From: Sperchopsis tessellata
Taxonomy: Eukaryota > Arthropoda > Insecta > Coleoptera > Hydrophilidae
Length of the DNA stretch: 30,565 nt
Assembly (NCBI GenBank): GCA_033557685.1
Contig: JAWQRN010000375.1
Span: 1-30,565 of the forward strand
Reading direction: 5' to 3'
Shown here: positions 19,966 through 29,840 of the stretch, one piece after another
Numbering within the stretch: the stretch's first letter is position 1
Layout: each line of letters begins with the position of its first letter
The notes under the pieces: model-generated
Database searches by the model: none
The model's input: the letters and a program-made list of their open reading frames with translations, nothing else
Told to the model about the DNA's origin: nothing
Position numbers and translations under genes: made by a program

Positions 19966-20815
19966 CTTCTTGGCAACTGAGTCCCACTTTTGGACAACGC
20001 AAAAGAAAAGTGTACATAATACTACTGGCCAATAAAATGCACAGTATGTAGTAATGATGTAATTTTTATCAAACAGCAGGTTTCTCATTTAGTAAAAATT
20101 ATATTCTATAATAAAAAACAGCATCATGAAAATGGTGTAGACTAAAATTAGCGTATGTGGATTGAATATTTTGTTTGTTTTTAAAGGTAACTTGCAAAGG
20201 CTAGCATGTACAGACACTAGCTCCACTGTCTTGTACATACAATGTAGATCATTATTTTCTTCGATTATAACAATGTGTTTTTTTTTTGATATTGGTACTG
20301 CTTTTATTTGTTGAGTTTCTATGAGGATTTTTTTAAAAATGTGATCGTTGATATAAGATAAATGCTGCCAAATTCCGTCTAAAATTTCAGAAACCAGGTA
20401 TTGTCCAAACAGAGGTATATAAAGTAAGTAAGAATACACTAAGTAAATTTCAATTGTGCCTTTGTTAAAATAGTAAATTCCAAACTGTGTAGTCCAATTT
20501 CCTAAACATATCAGCTCTATTTATATGTAGGTTATATTTATTATTATTATGTATAACAGGAGATAGTACTTCATGTGTACAAATTTGTGCGATCTCGGCT
20601 ATCAAATTTTTGATTTTGATTTCCGTCTTGATACAAAAATTAAATGGATCCATCAGCAAAAATTCAATATAGCCAAGATTAAGAATATTGGTTCTTCGAT
20701 AAATTTCATGTTCCATTTTTATACTAAATGGTGTTATGCAGAAGATTCTTGTTAATGTAAGGAAATTATTAAGTTTCTTCAGAAAACTATTGTTCATTTC
20801 TAGTATTTTATTCAC
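19966..20815 (-). pseudogene. Gustatory receptor-like gene, broken (Gr copy 3)
   Basis: Homologous to the two intact Gr exons. The N-terminus 'FLKKLNNFLTLTRIFCITPF' starts near 20800. About 40 residues covering TM1 are missing after 'EIYRR'. Then 'CTHEVLSPVIHNNNKYN' is followed by a frameshift at about 20520 into 'ICLGNWTTQFGIYYF' and 'YIPLFGQYLVSEILDGI'. Further on come 'LCKLPLKTNKIFNPHTLIL' and 'FMMLFFIIEYNFY'. An in-frame TAA at 20091-20089 is followed by 'FYWPVVLCTLFFCVV' and 'QKWDSVAKK'. The exon ends at a donor GTCTGT (19965-19960) in the same codon position as the other copies, though GTCTGT is a weaker donor. One frameshift, one stop and one deletion make it a pseudogene. Confidence 0.82.
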
Positions 20816-21530
20816 AATGACTTCCTTAATTCACTTAGGTAAACACATTAAAAAGTAAATATAAATTAATTTTGTGTTTAATGTAATTACGTAATCAAAC
20901 ATAATTAGTTTTCAACCGAAGAGAAATACATAATTTAGAAACATTGGTCAATCTATCTTGATATATTCGCAAATCGTCTTTTGAATTATCTTACAAGAAC
21001 TTGTTAATTAAATTTTGTAACAGATTATTGATAATATTACATAATGCAACATTTTATATATTAACTTGAAATTTCAGTCAAAAGAAAATCACTATTTCGA
21101 ATTTAATCAAGATGTTATCAGTTTACATATGACCAGATATCATTCCTAAGGCGCTTCCCGAATACCGAATGTATGACTTATTACTTTCCATGTAATTCCT
21201 ATTGGTATTTACTTCCCTGTAACTTTAGTAAATTTAGAGATAAAAATATACATTTTGAAATAAATCATATCAGCATAAATTCACTTTTTATGACATAATA
21301 AAATTGTTTCTATTGCTTCTGGTGTAAATGGCCTCAAAGTATGATTGTGGAAGAACATCTGTATAGCTATCCGATACAATGGGAAATGTATGTAGTAGAA
21401 TTTTATATATCTAATCTCAATTGTTTTGGAAATATTGACAATATTTAAATTTGCGACTAGTAGGCTAGTATATCTTTCTTAGTTTTAGATTTTCTAACTG
21501 GTAGTAGACAAACTATAATGTGTGCAACAT
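20816..21530. other. AT-rich spacer without a gene
   Basis: 5' side of Gr copy 3. No ORF or transposon motif was recognised before the Penelope-like element. Confidence 0.5.
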
Positions 21531-21536
21531 TTCTAT

Positions 21537-22690
21537 CGCAAAAACTGATGATCATAATAGCATCATCCACGGGTATACTGGTGAAAAGGGACTCGACATC
21601 GAAGCTATTAGCATCATCAGTGACCTGCTGAGAGGGGAAGGTTCATCTCAAGACATGCGGTGCTGACGGAGGTTTGTCTGAGGTTCAATTATTTCCAATT
21701 TAGGGACATTTCTACGAACAAACATCTGGAGCTGCTATGGGTTCCCCGTTGTCCCCTGTTGTTGCCAATATTTTTATGGAGGCATTTGAGCAATTGGCGT
21801 TATCGTCCTCCGATATAAAGCCTAAATGTTGGTTTCGTTACGTGGATGACCCCTTTGTTATATGGACGAGAGACACTGTGTGCCTTCTTGTATCACATAA
21901 ATTCCAAACCCCCCAATATACGTTTCACGATGGAGATTGAGTCATCAGGCTCCTTTCTTGGATGTATTGTTGAAACGTAGATCCGATGATACACTTCTTC
22001 ATTCTGTTTATCGTAAGCCCACCCATACCAATAGGTTCTTGCATGCAATTTCGCATCATCATCTCTGTCAGAAAATGTCTGTGATTAACTCGCTTGTACA
22101 GCGCTGTTATCTAATGGATATAGTTTGTCAGACATCAAACGGTCAATAAGACGTTTTAGAAATCCACCAATCACTGTTAGAAATACCCCTGAGGTGAAAG
22201 CAGCAGCTTATCTACCATTCGTCAAGAATTCGACGGACAAAATTGCCCGCATACTAAAGAACATCAAAACAGTATTCTCCCCAATACAAAAGATTTCACA
22301 GGTTCTTCCTTCTTCAAAAGATGTCATCCAGTTGCAAAACGAAGGGGTTTATCAGATCTCTTGTTCTAGTGGTAAGGTATACATTGGAGAATTTAAACGT
22401 ACGATTGCCACTCGTTTAAAGAAGCACGAACGCTGTACTCGTCTGGGTCATATTATTCAGTCAACTGTGGCTGAATATTGTCATGAAACAGGTCACACCA
22501 TTATGTTCCAAGATACTTAAGTCTTGGCTCGGTAGCCTTCTTATGTTCCCAGAAAATTCCGAGAAGCCATTGAGGTTTATAATCGCCCCAACAATATCAG
22601 TAGGGACGATGGGTTTCAACTACCAATTGCTTGGCGAACCCCCCTCTCTCATTTCTCTTCTCCTACACTCGGCAACAATCATCCGAACGC
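21537..22690 (+). mobile_element. Penelope-like retroelement, 5'-truncated with 5' inversion
   Basis: The main body (from about 21604) reads on the plus strand. The first about 74 bp (21610-21537) read on the minus strand and encode RT sequence lying just upstream in the protein. The two pieces overlap by a few codons at 'AIxIIS'. This is the structure left by twin priming during integration. Downstream, at 22785-22890, is a repeat (R3) that recurs as an inverted pair at 29337-29545 and is probably the element's terminal repeat. Confidence 0.75.
21604..22680 (+). pseudogene. Penelope-like RT plus GIY-YIG endonuclease, inactivated
   Basis: RT blocks are 'AISIISDLLRGEGSSQDM' (21604 on), 'NYFQFRD' with a frameshift, then 'GAAMGSPLSPVVANIFMEAF' (about 21731-21790) and 'FRYVDDPFVIW' (about 21834-21866), the catalytic YVDD box. 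'FLDVLLKRRSDDTLLHSVYR' (21957-22016) and 'KPTHTNRFLHA' follow in the next frame. The C-terminal GIY-YIG nuclease is clear in 22125-22520: 'EGVYQISCSSGKVYIGEFKR' matches the GVY..YIG core, followed by 'TIATRLKKHERCTRLG' and 'STVAEYCHETGHTI'. A stop at 22518-22520 and a frameshift then interrupt the tail, which continues to about 22680. Dead copy; the combination of RT and GIY-YIG is diagnostic of Penelope-like elements. Confidence 0.88.
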
Positions 22691-22784
22691 AACGGCTATT
22701 CGCTAGTGTACATCCCCCACTCCAGTACTTGCCTATATAAGCACGATCCACCCAGGTCTGGATCAGTTCAGTGAGTTCATTCAT

Positions 22785-22890
22785 TGAAGTATTATCACTC
22801 GCCTTGAAATGTCCCTTGCAACAGTGTACGAACCGTCAACACTTGTCAAAGCCTCTACACGGTTTCGACTGTGAAACAACTTTTATACAG
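22785..22890 (+). repeat. Repeat R3, single arm (Penelope terminal region)
   Basis: The sequence 'TATCACTCGCCTTGAAATGTC' through 'CTTGCAACAGTG' and 'GAGCC/AAGCCTCTACACGG' matches the right arm of the inverted repeat at 29453-29545, in the same orientation. It lies about 100 bp after the Penelope coding region. It contains the decayed hammerhead-like string CTTGAAATGTC..GTACGAACCGTC. Confidence 0.6.
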
Positions 22891-23588
22891 ATAATAACCG
22901 TGGAAGTATATTACATTTAATATCACCATTCAATGGATTGTGTAATTAAATAATATTTTAGGTATTCTATCTAAAAATTACTTTTCCGGTTAGACATATT
23001 TTTTTACCTTTTACGTAAACACATCTTAGTGTGTACGACGCTTACATAAACAAATAAAAAATTACACCTATTTAGGTAGATATATAAGGAAAATTTGTCC
23101 AAAAATATGTCCAACATAAGAAGCTTTAAAATTCTTTCCATTCCAAGTCTTCTAATTTATTACATCTTATTTTTCATTCCAGAGTAAAATCGTTTTTATA
23201 TTTAATTTTTAACGGTTATCCAAATTAGTTCACCTTTAAATTTTGAGAAATAGACAACAAAAATGTTGACACTTGTATACCAATTTTCATAGTTCAGACT
23301 GAATCTTATACATTCGATTGTCAATATCTCCTCTAAAGCAATGGATGTAGGTACAGCCAAATATTCGAAAATATACAGTATGTTCAGTGTTAAAATATCG
23401 CATTTTCCAGTTAAGCCTAAAGTGAGTGAAATCTGTTTTCAGCATTAAAAGAATTACTTTTACTACTTTACTATTATTCAGTTAAAATTATACATTTTAT
23501 TTCCAAAATTATCAATGTTATAGGAGTGCGAATCATCCGCTACAATGAAAGTGAACAATTGCATGTACAATTTGAAAATACTACTTAC
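22891..23588. other. AT-rich spacer, no gene seen
   Basis: Lies 3' of Gr copy 4 on the minus strand. No terminal receptor exon or other ORF was recognised. Confidence 0.45.
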
Positions 23589-24400
23589 CGTTTATGCCAA
23601 GGAGTCCCACTGTAATACTGTAAGGCATATGCTTCCTAACAGGCTCACTGACCAGTATAAAGATGTACTTGAGAGAATGATAGCCTGTTTCTCAAACAGA
23701 AATATGTTTATAACAGAAGTAACATAATGCGCACAAATTATTATCATACCTAGCTGAGCTGACATAGTTGTTATTAGGCTAGGTGAAAACAAATGATTGG
23801 CGTTTAGAGCTAAATCTGATAATTTGATGTGTATATTTGAAAGATCTTTTATATGTTCAATTATCCGAATTTGCTTCTTTGTTTCTAAATCACTTATTTG
23901 TTTCGTATCATAATGTTTCACCATGATGATGTGTATTTGATTATGCTTTAAACATTGTTCTATATATTGAAGGAGTTGCCCAATAAAAAAATGTTCTATG
24001 TAGATAACGAAATAAGGACCTGCATACATTAATGAATAATGTAAGCCTTTCATACAGAATTATTATCACAACGATTTAACTGGATAAATTGATTAATAGT
24101 ATCGTGTATCCACCAGTTTCATAAGATTGTTTTGTGCATTGTTTCGTTTGATATAGTTCTAAAGTTTCTACAGCTAGGATAAATCTTTTCAATTCGTGTT
24201 TTTTCCAAATGTAATAAAATATTCTAAAGAAAGTACTCATAATACACATAATAACTATTATAAAATTCGCAGCAAAAATGACTTCATTTGCATTTGGAAA
24301 TTATGTTATAAAATATCTCTTCACTCCATAAAATAAGCAACCACTGTAACCTAGTATAAGCTGCAAAATATTTCCTTTAAAGTTAGACCTGGGTTAGGTG
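23589..24400 (-). pseudogene. Gustatory receptor-like gene, broken (Gr copy 4)
   Basis: The most diverged of the four receptors. Upstream pieces on the minus strand (24395-24070) read 'LTLKEIFCSLY' (TM1 region), then 'NEVIFAANFIIVIMCIMSTF' (TM2) and 'ELKRFILAVETLELYQTKQ'. They are interrupted by stops and a gap before the open part at 24053-23592. That part holds 'LHYSLMYAGPYFVIYIEHFF' (TM4 region), 'HIKLSDLALNANHLFSPSL' and 'SLYWSVSLLGSICLTVLQ' (TM6). The exon end 'QWDSLA' is followed by TAA (23594-23592), one codon before a consensus donor GTAAGT (23588-23583). At this codon the other copies have Glu or Lys. Clearly a pseudogene. Confidence 0.75.
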
Positions 24401-24870
24401 ACTTGAAAAATATTATTCCAAAAATCCTCCCCAAATACAATAAGTATTTTAGCTTATTCCGGGTAGAGCTTTTCATTTTGTATCAACCTAGCATAAAGGA
24501 GTCAATAAAATTTATAAATATGTTGTACCGTGTTTGACAGGAATTTGTGTACTTTTCCACTTTTGTTTTTGGTATCTTAATATATTTCATTCACTCATTT
24601 ATTAAAATGTAACGGGTAATATTTCCATAGCGTTAACTCAAACACGACTACACTGGGGAATCAATTCACTCTATACAAACAGTAACCTATTTATTTCATA
24701 GTGCGTTTTTATAACTCGTTTCCTACTTGTTGAGCACAAATAAAGGCATGTTTAATGAAAAGTTTTCCCTGAAGTATTAATAATAATGAACCAATTATTG
24801 ACACCAATAGTTCATAAATCATAAAAAACTCTAAATGTACGCAAGTAAAGATAAAGAAATAAACATTTAA
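24401..24870. other. AT-rich spacer, no gene seen
   Basis: 5' side of Gr copy 4. No ORF or repeat structure was recognised. Confidence 0.5.
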
Positions 24871-25085
24871 AGCCGGTGGGGTGGATTGGCGGTAGAGTTC
24901 AGAAACTGGGCGGTGCTGGACAAGGAGTATTTAGGATAGGACCGACTGGAAATCGCGTGACTGACCAAGTGAGTTCTATGGGATGATACTGGAAGGCCTT
25001 GAGTTATAAATGGTTGGTACGGACCTTGCAAGCCGAGTTGAGTAGGGTTCCGGGAGTCACACCGTAGGCTCTTTGCCCAATATGG
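24871..25085. other. GC-richer island of unknown origin
   Basis: About 215 bp starting 'AGCCGGTGGGGTGGATTGG' and ending near 'CTCTTTGCCCAATATGG', distinctly richer in G+C than its flanks. TGGCGGTAGAG (24893-24903) and GGGTTCCGGGAGTC (25045-25058) loosely resemble the A and B boxes of a pol III promoter, but their spacing is too wide for a tRNA-derived SINE head. It could be a fragment of an unrecognised transposon. No coding potential. Confidence 0.3.
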
Positions 25086-25365
25086 AAGAAGATATTTTTC
25101 ATATAAAAATATAAAATCATGCCAACCAATGACTGGGTCGCGGTTATTTTAAAAATACGAATAGTGAAACGTTCTCCAATAGAACATGTTAATCAGTTTT
25201 TATTAAAAAAAGTCTAGTCATAAAAGAATACGCTTCACTTATAATTCCTATGGATAAAACTTCTATGCACGATCACATCATTCCAGTTTATGATAATACA
25301 ACAGTTATAAAGTGTTTCAACTGTTTTTTTCGTTGGCAGCTAGTTAACAAGCTTACATAGTTAGA

Positions 25366-25660
25366 GCAGGACCATTCTACATTTTCACGCCGCAGCGCTC
25401 TTAACTTTACATTATCGTATTTCCTCTATAATACCCGTAATTCGTCGGTTAGCGGGACTTCTTCACAATCCGAGAATGTATCGTGTATCTTCGATGACAC
25501 CACTAATTCGTCGGCTAGCGGGACTTCCTACAGCTGCACCAATGCTTCCAATTCATCTGCTAAACACATATTGATACGATACCGCTATTCTGTGGTATTT
25601 TACCACTATTTATCTCCCAACTATGGAGCACTCCGGTCTGAAAATGTAGATGGACCTGGT
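25366..25660. mobile_element. Possible MITE with about 35-bp terminal inverted repeats
   Basis: The left end GGACCATTCTACATTTTCA (25369-25387) pairs with TGAAAATGTAGATGGACC (25639-25656). The similarity continues inward to GCGCTC and GAGCAC. Inside are two copies of AATTCGTCGG(T/C)TAGCGGGACTTC (25440-25462 and 25505-25527) and a weaker third, 'CAATTCATCTGCTAAAC'. No transposase is encoded, and no clear target duplication was seen. Confidence 0.5.
25440..25565. repeat. Internal imperfect tandem repeat, about 65-bp period
   Basis: Two near-identical 23-bp blocks 65 bp apart and a degenerate third lie within the putative MITE. In one plus-strand frame they encode repeats of the type 'NSS(V/A)SGTS', but the frame is short and has no start, so coding is not claimed. 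Confidence 0.6.
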
Positions 25661-25949
25661 TGAAGTCAAAACAGACGACTCGATTGCCGACAGCCCTAAA
25701 CTACACCGAACTATGCGCTGTGCAAATAAGCGACAATAGCGGCGAGTAGAGAAATCTCTTCAAATAGTAAAGGGTTAAAATAACCATAGAATAACAACTT
25801 GATGGGTCTCACTAACTTAAATAAATGAACGACAGAGAACTTGTAACGAGACAATACAATACAATCCAACAGACAATATGTCCCAACCACCAGGGCAACA
25901 ACTTCAAAGTTGAGACATAAGTACTAACTCATCAAAATATGTTAAGCTC
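25661..25949. other. No gene seen
   Basis: Sequence between the putative MITE and the Tc1 transposase. The 5' terminal repeat of the Tc1 element was sought here and not found. Confidence 0.45.
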
Positions 25950-26990
25950 TCCTTTGAGCAATGTCTAAAAGATTAGAATAAATCACACTGAGAGAATCAG
26001 TGTCCTTTCTCAAGTTCATCGAAAGGGGATTGTCCAAAATATGACAAATTTCCAAGAAATTGTTGTTAATATGTATAAAAATAGAATGCCTCATCAGAAA
26101 ATTGCTAAAACAGATATTGAATTGTAAGAAACTATATAAACTGACTAGTGAAATTGTCAATAAACCTAGAAAAGGTCGCCCTAAAGTGTTATGTGAAAGA
26201 GACGAAAGGTTCGTTTTACAAAATATCCGCGAAAATCTAAGTACAAGTGCACCTAAAATAACATCTATGATAGCAGAAGACTTGAAAAGTACATTAATTC
26301 TGAAACCATAAGGCACGTTTTACGGAAAAATGGATATAATGGTATAGTGCCGAAAAGAAAACCTTTTGTTAGTGAACAAAATTAATTAAGATTTTGAATT
26401 TTGGTAAATGGTGCTGTTTACTAAAGAAAGTAAATTTAATATTATTGGTTGCGATAGAATAGGTAAAGTGTCGAACAAAGTTGGAATGGAGCTGAATATT
26501 GAAACATTTACTATTCTAGCAGAAAAACATGGCGGCGGCTCTGTTTTAGTTTGGGGTTGTATATCCGCACTTGGAGTGGGAAGTTTAGTATTTATAGATT
26601 AAATCATGGATATATGGATATATTTAGATATTCTTAAAGCTAATTTACAACCTAGTGTGGAAAAAATTAGGTCTTGGTAGGAGCTGGATTTTCCAACAAG
26701 ACCAAGACCATAAGCACACGGCTATGGTTCCGTGGGAATGGTTGCTTAATACTGTTCCAAAACAACTGTATTCACCACCCTAATGACCCGATTTGAATCG
26801 CATAGAGCGTATGTGGGATTATTTAAATAGAAAAATTAGAAACCACATTATCACAACCAAAGATACGCTGAAAAATGCAATAATGGTGGACTGGGATAGT
26901 ATACCACAAAATTATTCTGAAACAGTTGTTCATTCTATGCCGAAAAAATTAGATGTACTTATTTAACAAAGGGGCGATCCCAATACTTTT
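25950..26990 (+). mobile_element. Tc1-family DNA transposon, decayed
   Basis: The body encodes a Tc1 transposase. The right edge contains 'GGGGCGATCCCAATACTTTTG' (26970-26990), the usual type of Tc1 terminus. A matching left terminal repeat was not found, so the copy is 5'-damaged. Confidence 0.7.
25958..26965 (+). pseudogene. Tc1 transposase, inactivated
   Basis: N-terminal helix-turn-helix remnants precede 'NKPRKGRPKVLCERDERFVL' (26160-26219) and 'QNIRENLSTSAPKI', the GRPR-type hinge and second helix-turn-helix. Then, across frameshifts and stops, come 'TKESKFNIIGCD' (26413-26448, first catalytic Asp region changed) and 'GGGSVLVWGCISALGVGSLV' (26533-26592). 'FQQDQDHKHTA' (about 26691-26723) keeps the second Asp. 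The last block is 'PDLNRIERMWDYLNRKIR' (26788-26841) with Glu as third catalytic residue (DD34E type). At least four stops and several frameshifts make it dead. Confidence 0.85.
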
Positions 26991-27479
26991 GTGACAAGAA
27001 TTGTGCTTAATTTTCAATATTGTTGTAATTTATGCAGAATTATATTTATATTACGTTATTAATAATCTATAGAATTTACTATTTATTGTATAATTTTAAG
27101 TATAAATATGTATCTGGTAGTAACGTTAGTGAATTTGAGGAGTGTTCTAATGCTTGTGGAGCGATTGCTAAATACTGCATTACTGTCACATTCGCGGCAG
27201 GGCTATATCACATTACTGGATCTCGTGATCATTTAGCATGGCACGTTTTCGGAATTTATTTGAGCGTGGGTTGCATCTTAGGTCGAGATTAATGACATTA
27301 ATGATTTTCGAGCAATCAAGTGGATATTTGTTGGGTAAATTTTTGGCCACTGCAGCTAGGATATGGAGTGGCATTCCTTTACATATACAGAAACATCGTA
27401 TACGTACTTTTGGCATATGCCTTTTTCGTTCATTTCCATATTTTCATCGTCATCATTATCAACATCCTTTCTTATGCAC
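26991..27479. other. No supported gene
   Basis: Overlapping ORFs of 67-114 codons on both strands cover 27032-27664. None resembles a known protein, and their mutual overlap suggests chance. Confidence 0.4.
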
Positions 27480-27735
27480 ATGGCTCTTGTAATATTTGCT
27501 TGATAACAAGAGATCGCTTCTTTACTGTTGCAATCACTTTTATAAAGTTTGTTTTTAAAGTATCCCCAATAGATACAATTCAGCGGTCAGAGAGCGTTAT
27601 GGCCAAGCTGCGGGTCCGTTATTTTCTATTTATCGATCTTCGAATAAGGTATTTATTAAATTAGTCATAAAGTCTTCGTGCATTACGTGCAGGTGCCCCA
27701 TCGTGTTGAAAATAAATTGTCTAATATGTTGCCAA
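27480..27735 (-). pseudogene. Mariner-like (DDE_3) transposase fragment
   Basis: On the minus strand, 'YFQHDGAPA..NARRLYD' (about 27720-27670) shows the second catalytic Asp region. It is followed in shifting frames by an 'NGPAAWP.RSLT' block (27605-27580) and a 'YWGYFKNKLYKS' block (27570-27530), the third catalytic region. It resembles a different DDE_3 family from the one at 1-549. Both ends are missing and there are several frameshifts. Confidence 0.65.
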
Positions 27736-27739
27736 ATCC

Positions 27740-29330
27740 ACATGGTCTAAATATGTGTATTCCAAATATGTTCATTATGTCTATTGAATATACCATTTTA
27801 ACCTAGCTCTATCGCTTCGAATGATTAATTTTTCAAACAAGGGATAGCCTTGCTATTTTACTAAATACAATTCACTAAATATAATTCTGTAATCATTATC
27901 ACCAGGAAGCAAACATTAGGTTAAAGAATGTTTGAATGGAATTTTATTGTTTCCTGAAACTTTGTCGTCTAGATTACTTATACATTTCTTGGTATATCTC
28001 GTACCGTTTTTAATAATAGAATTTAATACATATAATTCCATATCCATTGTCTAATATTACCCTTTTAAAAAATCTGCGATCCAATCTTTTTATGCGGGTA
28101 TCGCTAATGAAATGTGCGGCGCTCTGGCAACATAATTACACATTTTATGCTCGCCAAATATTAAAACCGTATACCAAAAATCTTAATTAGTATAAACTTC
28201 AACCATATTTGTAATAAACCATTAGCAAACTAATTATATGCCAACTGCCGTACGTTAATATAATATTGCTAAAGTGGCACATTCCATTAAAAAATAATTT
28301 CTGGTAATATTGGAAGTATGACAGAAATGTGTAATATATCATTAAAAATATTAAAAAAGTAAATCAAATTTAATTCAAGCAAACATATTGAATTGTCCCT
28401 ACGCCTGATATGTAATAAGGACGCCAAAAACCAATGAGGAGTAAAATAGTATCGCAGTGGCGGTTATAATTTGGAAATCGACCTGTAAAATGCTTTTAGA
28501 AGACATGTTTTAATATATTAATCCTTGCTGTTAAGTTGCGCTTATGTATTAAGTTTGACATAGTATTTTCATGGTTTAATTCTTAATACTTACCTTCAGC
28601 AATAAGTGATGTCAGTTAAATATTATGAAACATACATTTCCCATGAGAAAACAATACTCAATATTCCAAAAGTGAGAATATTCGTTATGGAAGTACCATA
28701 AATAGATTTTCAGCTTTAGCGGACACATGTATCAAATCATTGTGAAACTCTATAAAAACTGCACTATTAACTAACAATATTATGTCCTTAGGATGATCTG
28801 ACTCATACGTTATGTGCTTTGCTTACAATTATGCTTTGTATTGATGTCATAGTCTATCATATAAATTCTCTCGCGCATTTTAAGGTATATTATTTTTATA
28901 CCTTTTATACCTTAGCTTTAGCAACAGCCAAATAAACATTTGTTCTTTATAACAGATGCTCGAGTATGTGGTGAATACTAGTTACAAACATAGAGGATTT
29001 GAGAAAATAAGATGTCCATATTTGTACATTGGGTGTCATAATTGAAGAACTACCGGTTCGTTTATCTTCCAGCAACAGTGCAAAACCTATTAACCGTACA
29101 GACTAGGCCGCTTGAATAACCAGTAAGTCGCCCAATTCAACAATATCATCAGAAGTTGTATAAAATTCGATAAAATAAATTTTGATGTCATGTACAATAA
29201 AAATTCCATAAAACCTGAAGGAATGTATTCACACACAACTGCAAAATATTTCCTCTCTTGTTTAAGATATAATTCTCGCCAAGCACTTCGGCTTCATTTA
29301 AATTCCACGGTTATTATCTCTATGAATATT
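27740..29330. other. Long AT-rich region without a gene
   Basis: Both strands were read. No ORF beyond chance length, no recognised transposase or RT motif, no tRNA-like cloverleaf and no tandem repeat. A patch at 28065-28140 is slightly GC-richer; on the minus strand it may hold degraded transposase N-terminal sequence belonging to the 27480-27735 fragment, but I cannot confirm this. Confidence 0.45.
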
Positions 29331-29334
29331 GTTA

Positions 29335-29545
29335 CCGGGTGGAACCGCGTAGAGGCTCTAATATGTGCCGACGTTTCGTCTACTGTTGCAGGAGACATTT
29401 CCAAGGCGAATAATGTTACTTCAACGAATGGAGTCGTGCATTGACTTTATTTGTTGAAGTAACATCACTCGCCTGAAAATGTCTCTTGCAACAGTGGACT
29501 AAACGTCGGCACTTATTAGAGCTTCTACAGAATTTTCTCACGGAA
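29335..29545. repeat. Repeat R3 as a large inverted repeat
   Basis: The left arm (29335-29424) runs from ACCGGGTGGAACCGCGTAG to GTTACTTCAAC. The right arm (29453-29545) is its imperfect reverse complement, ending near TTCTGTAGAAGC in reverse. The arms are about 90 bp with a spacer of about 28 bp. Each arm, read outward, holds TGTCTC(C/T)TGCAACAGT and GAC(G/T)AAACGTCGGCAC. A single arm follows the Penelope-like element at 22785-22890. This fits a Penelope terminal repeat in inverted arrangement, or a foldback element derived from it. Confidence 0.75.
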
Positions 29546-29612
29546 ACATCATTCACATCGGCTTTAACCATATCGTAAAAGTATTATCCATGAGCAAGAA
29601 TTTCTTGCTTTC

Positions 29613-29840
29613 TTGGCCGTACATGAATGTATTATTTTAATATTCGATTAAATCAAATATCGAGAAAACCGGCCAAGTCACTATATTAAATGCGGAAATC
29701 AAATACGCATCGAAAAATTTAGCCGAAATTGCAGCGGACAGGTGTTTCTGTCATTAAGACGTCATCAGCTCTGCTCTTGTTAGTAATTAGCTGTACCCCA
29801 CGTACGAATACATATTTGATTCCTTGTATATATTCTTTGA
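29613..29840 (-). repeat. Dispersed repeat R1, copy 2
   Basis: Second copy of the repeat at 5432-5680, in the same orientation. The hammerhead block is among the best conserved parts. Its right end merges with one arm of an inverted repeat (29815-29939), of which copy 1 has only the arm start 'ATTCCTTGTATATAT'. Confidence 0.75.
29731..29774 (-). ncRNA. Hammerhead ribozyme motif (R1 copy 2)
   Basis: On the minus strand, stem I is GCAGAG (29774-29769) with CGCTGC (29736-29731): five Watson-Crick pairs and one A.G mismatch. CTGATGA (29768-29762), stem II CGTC-TTAAT-GACA (three pairs), GAAAC (29748-29744), a 4-nt loop and GTC (29739-29737) follow in order. The core is complete. It is the same size (44 nt) and arrangement as the copy at 5569-5612. 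Stem I differs between copies at several positions yet still pairs in both, which argues for past selection on structure. Confidence 0.68.

Noticed and set aside
24871..25085. tRNA gene or tRNA-derived SINE in the GC-richer island
   Set aside because: A- and B-box-like strings are about 150 bp apart and imperfect, and no cloverleaf can be drawn.
27032..27664. Overlapping ORFs on both strands as a host gene
   Set aside because: No domain, extensive mutual overlap, and the distal part is antisense to a transposase relic.
29473..29513. CTGAAAATGTCTC..GGACTAAACGTC in R3 as a working ribozyme
   Set aside because: G8 of the core is changed, GAAAC is altered to TAAAC, there is no stem III loop and stem I does not pair. 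At best a relic.
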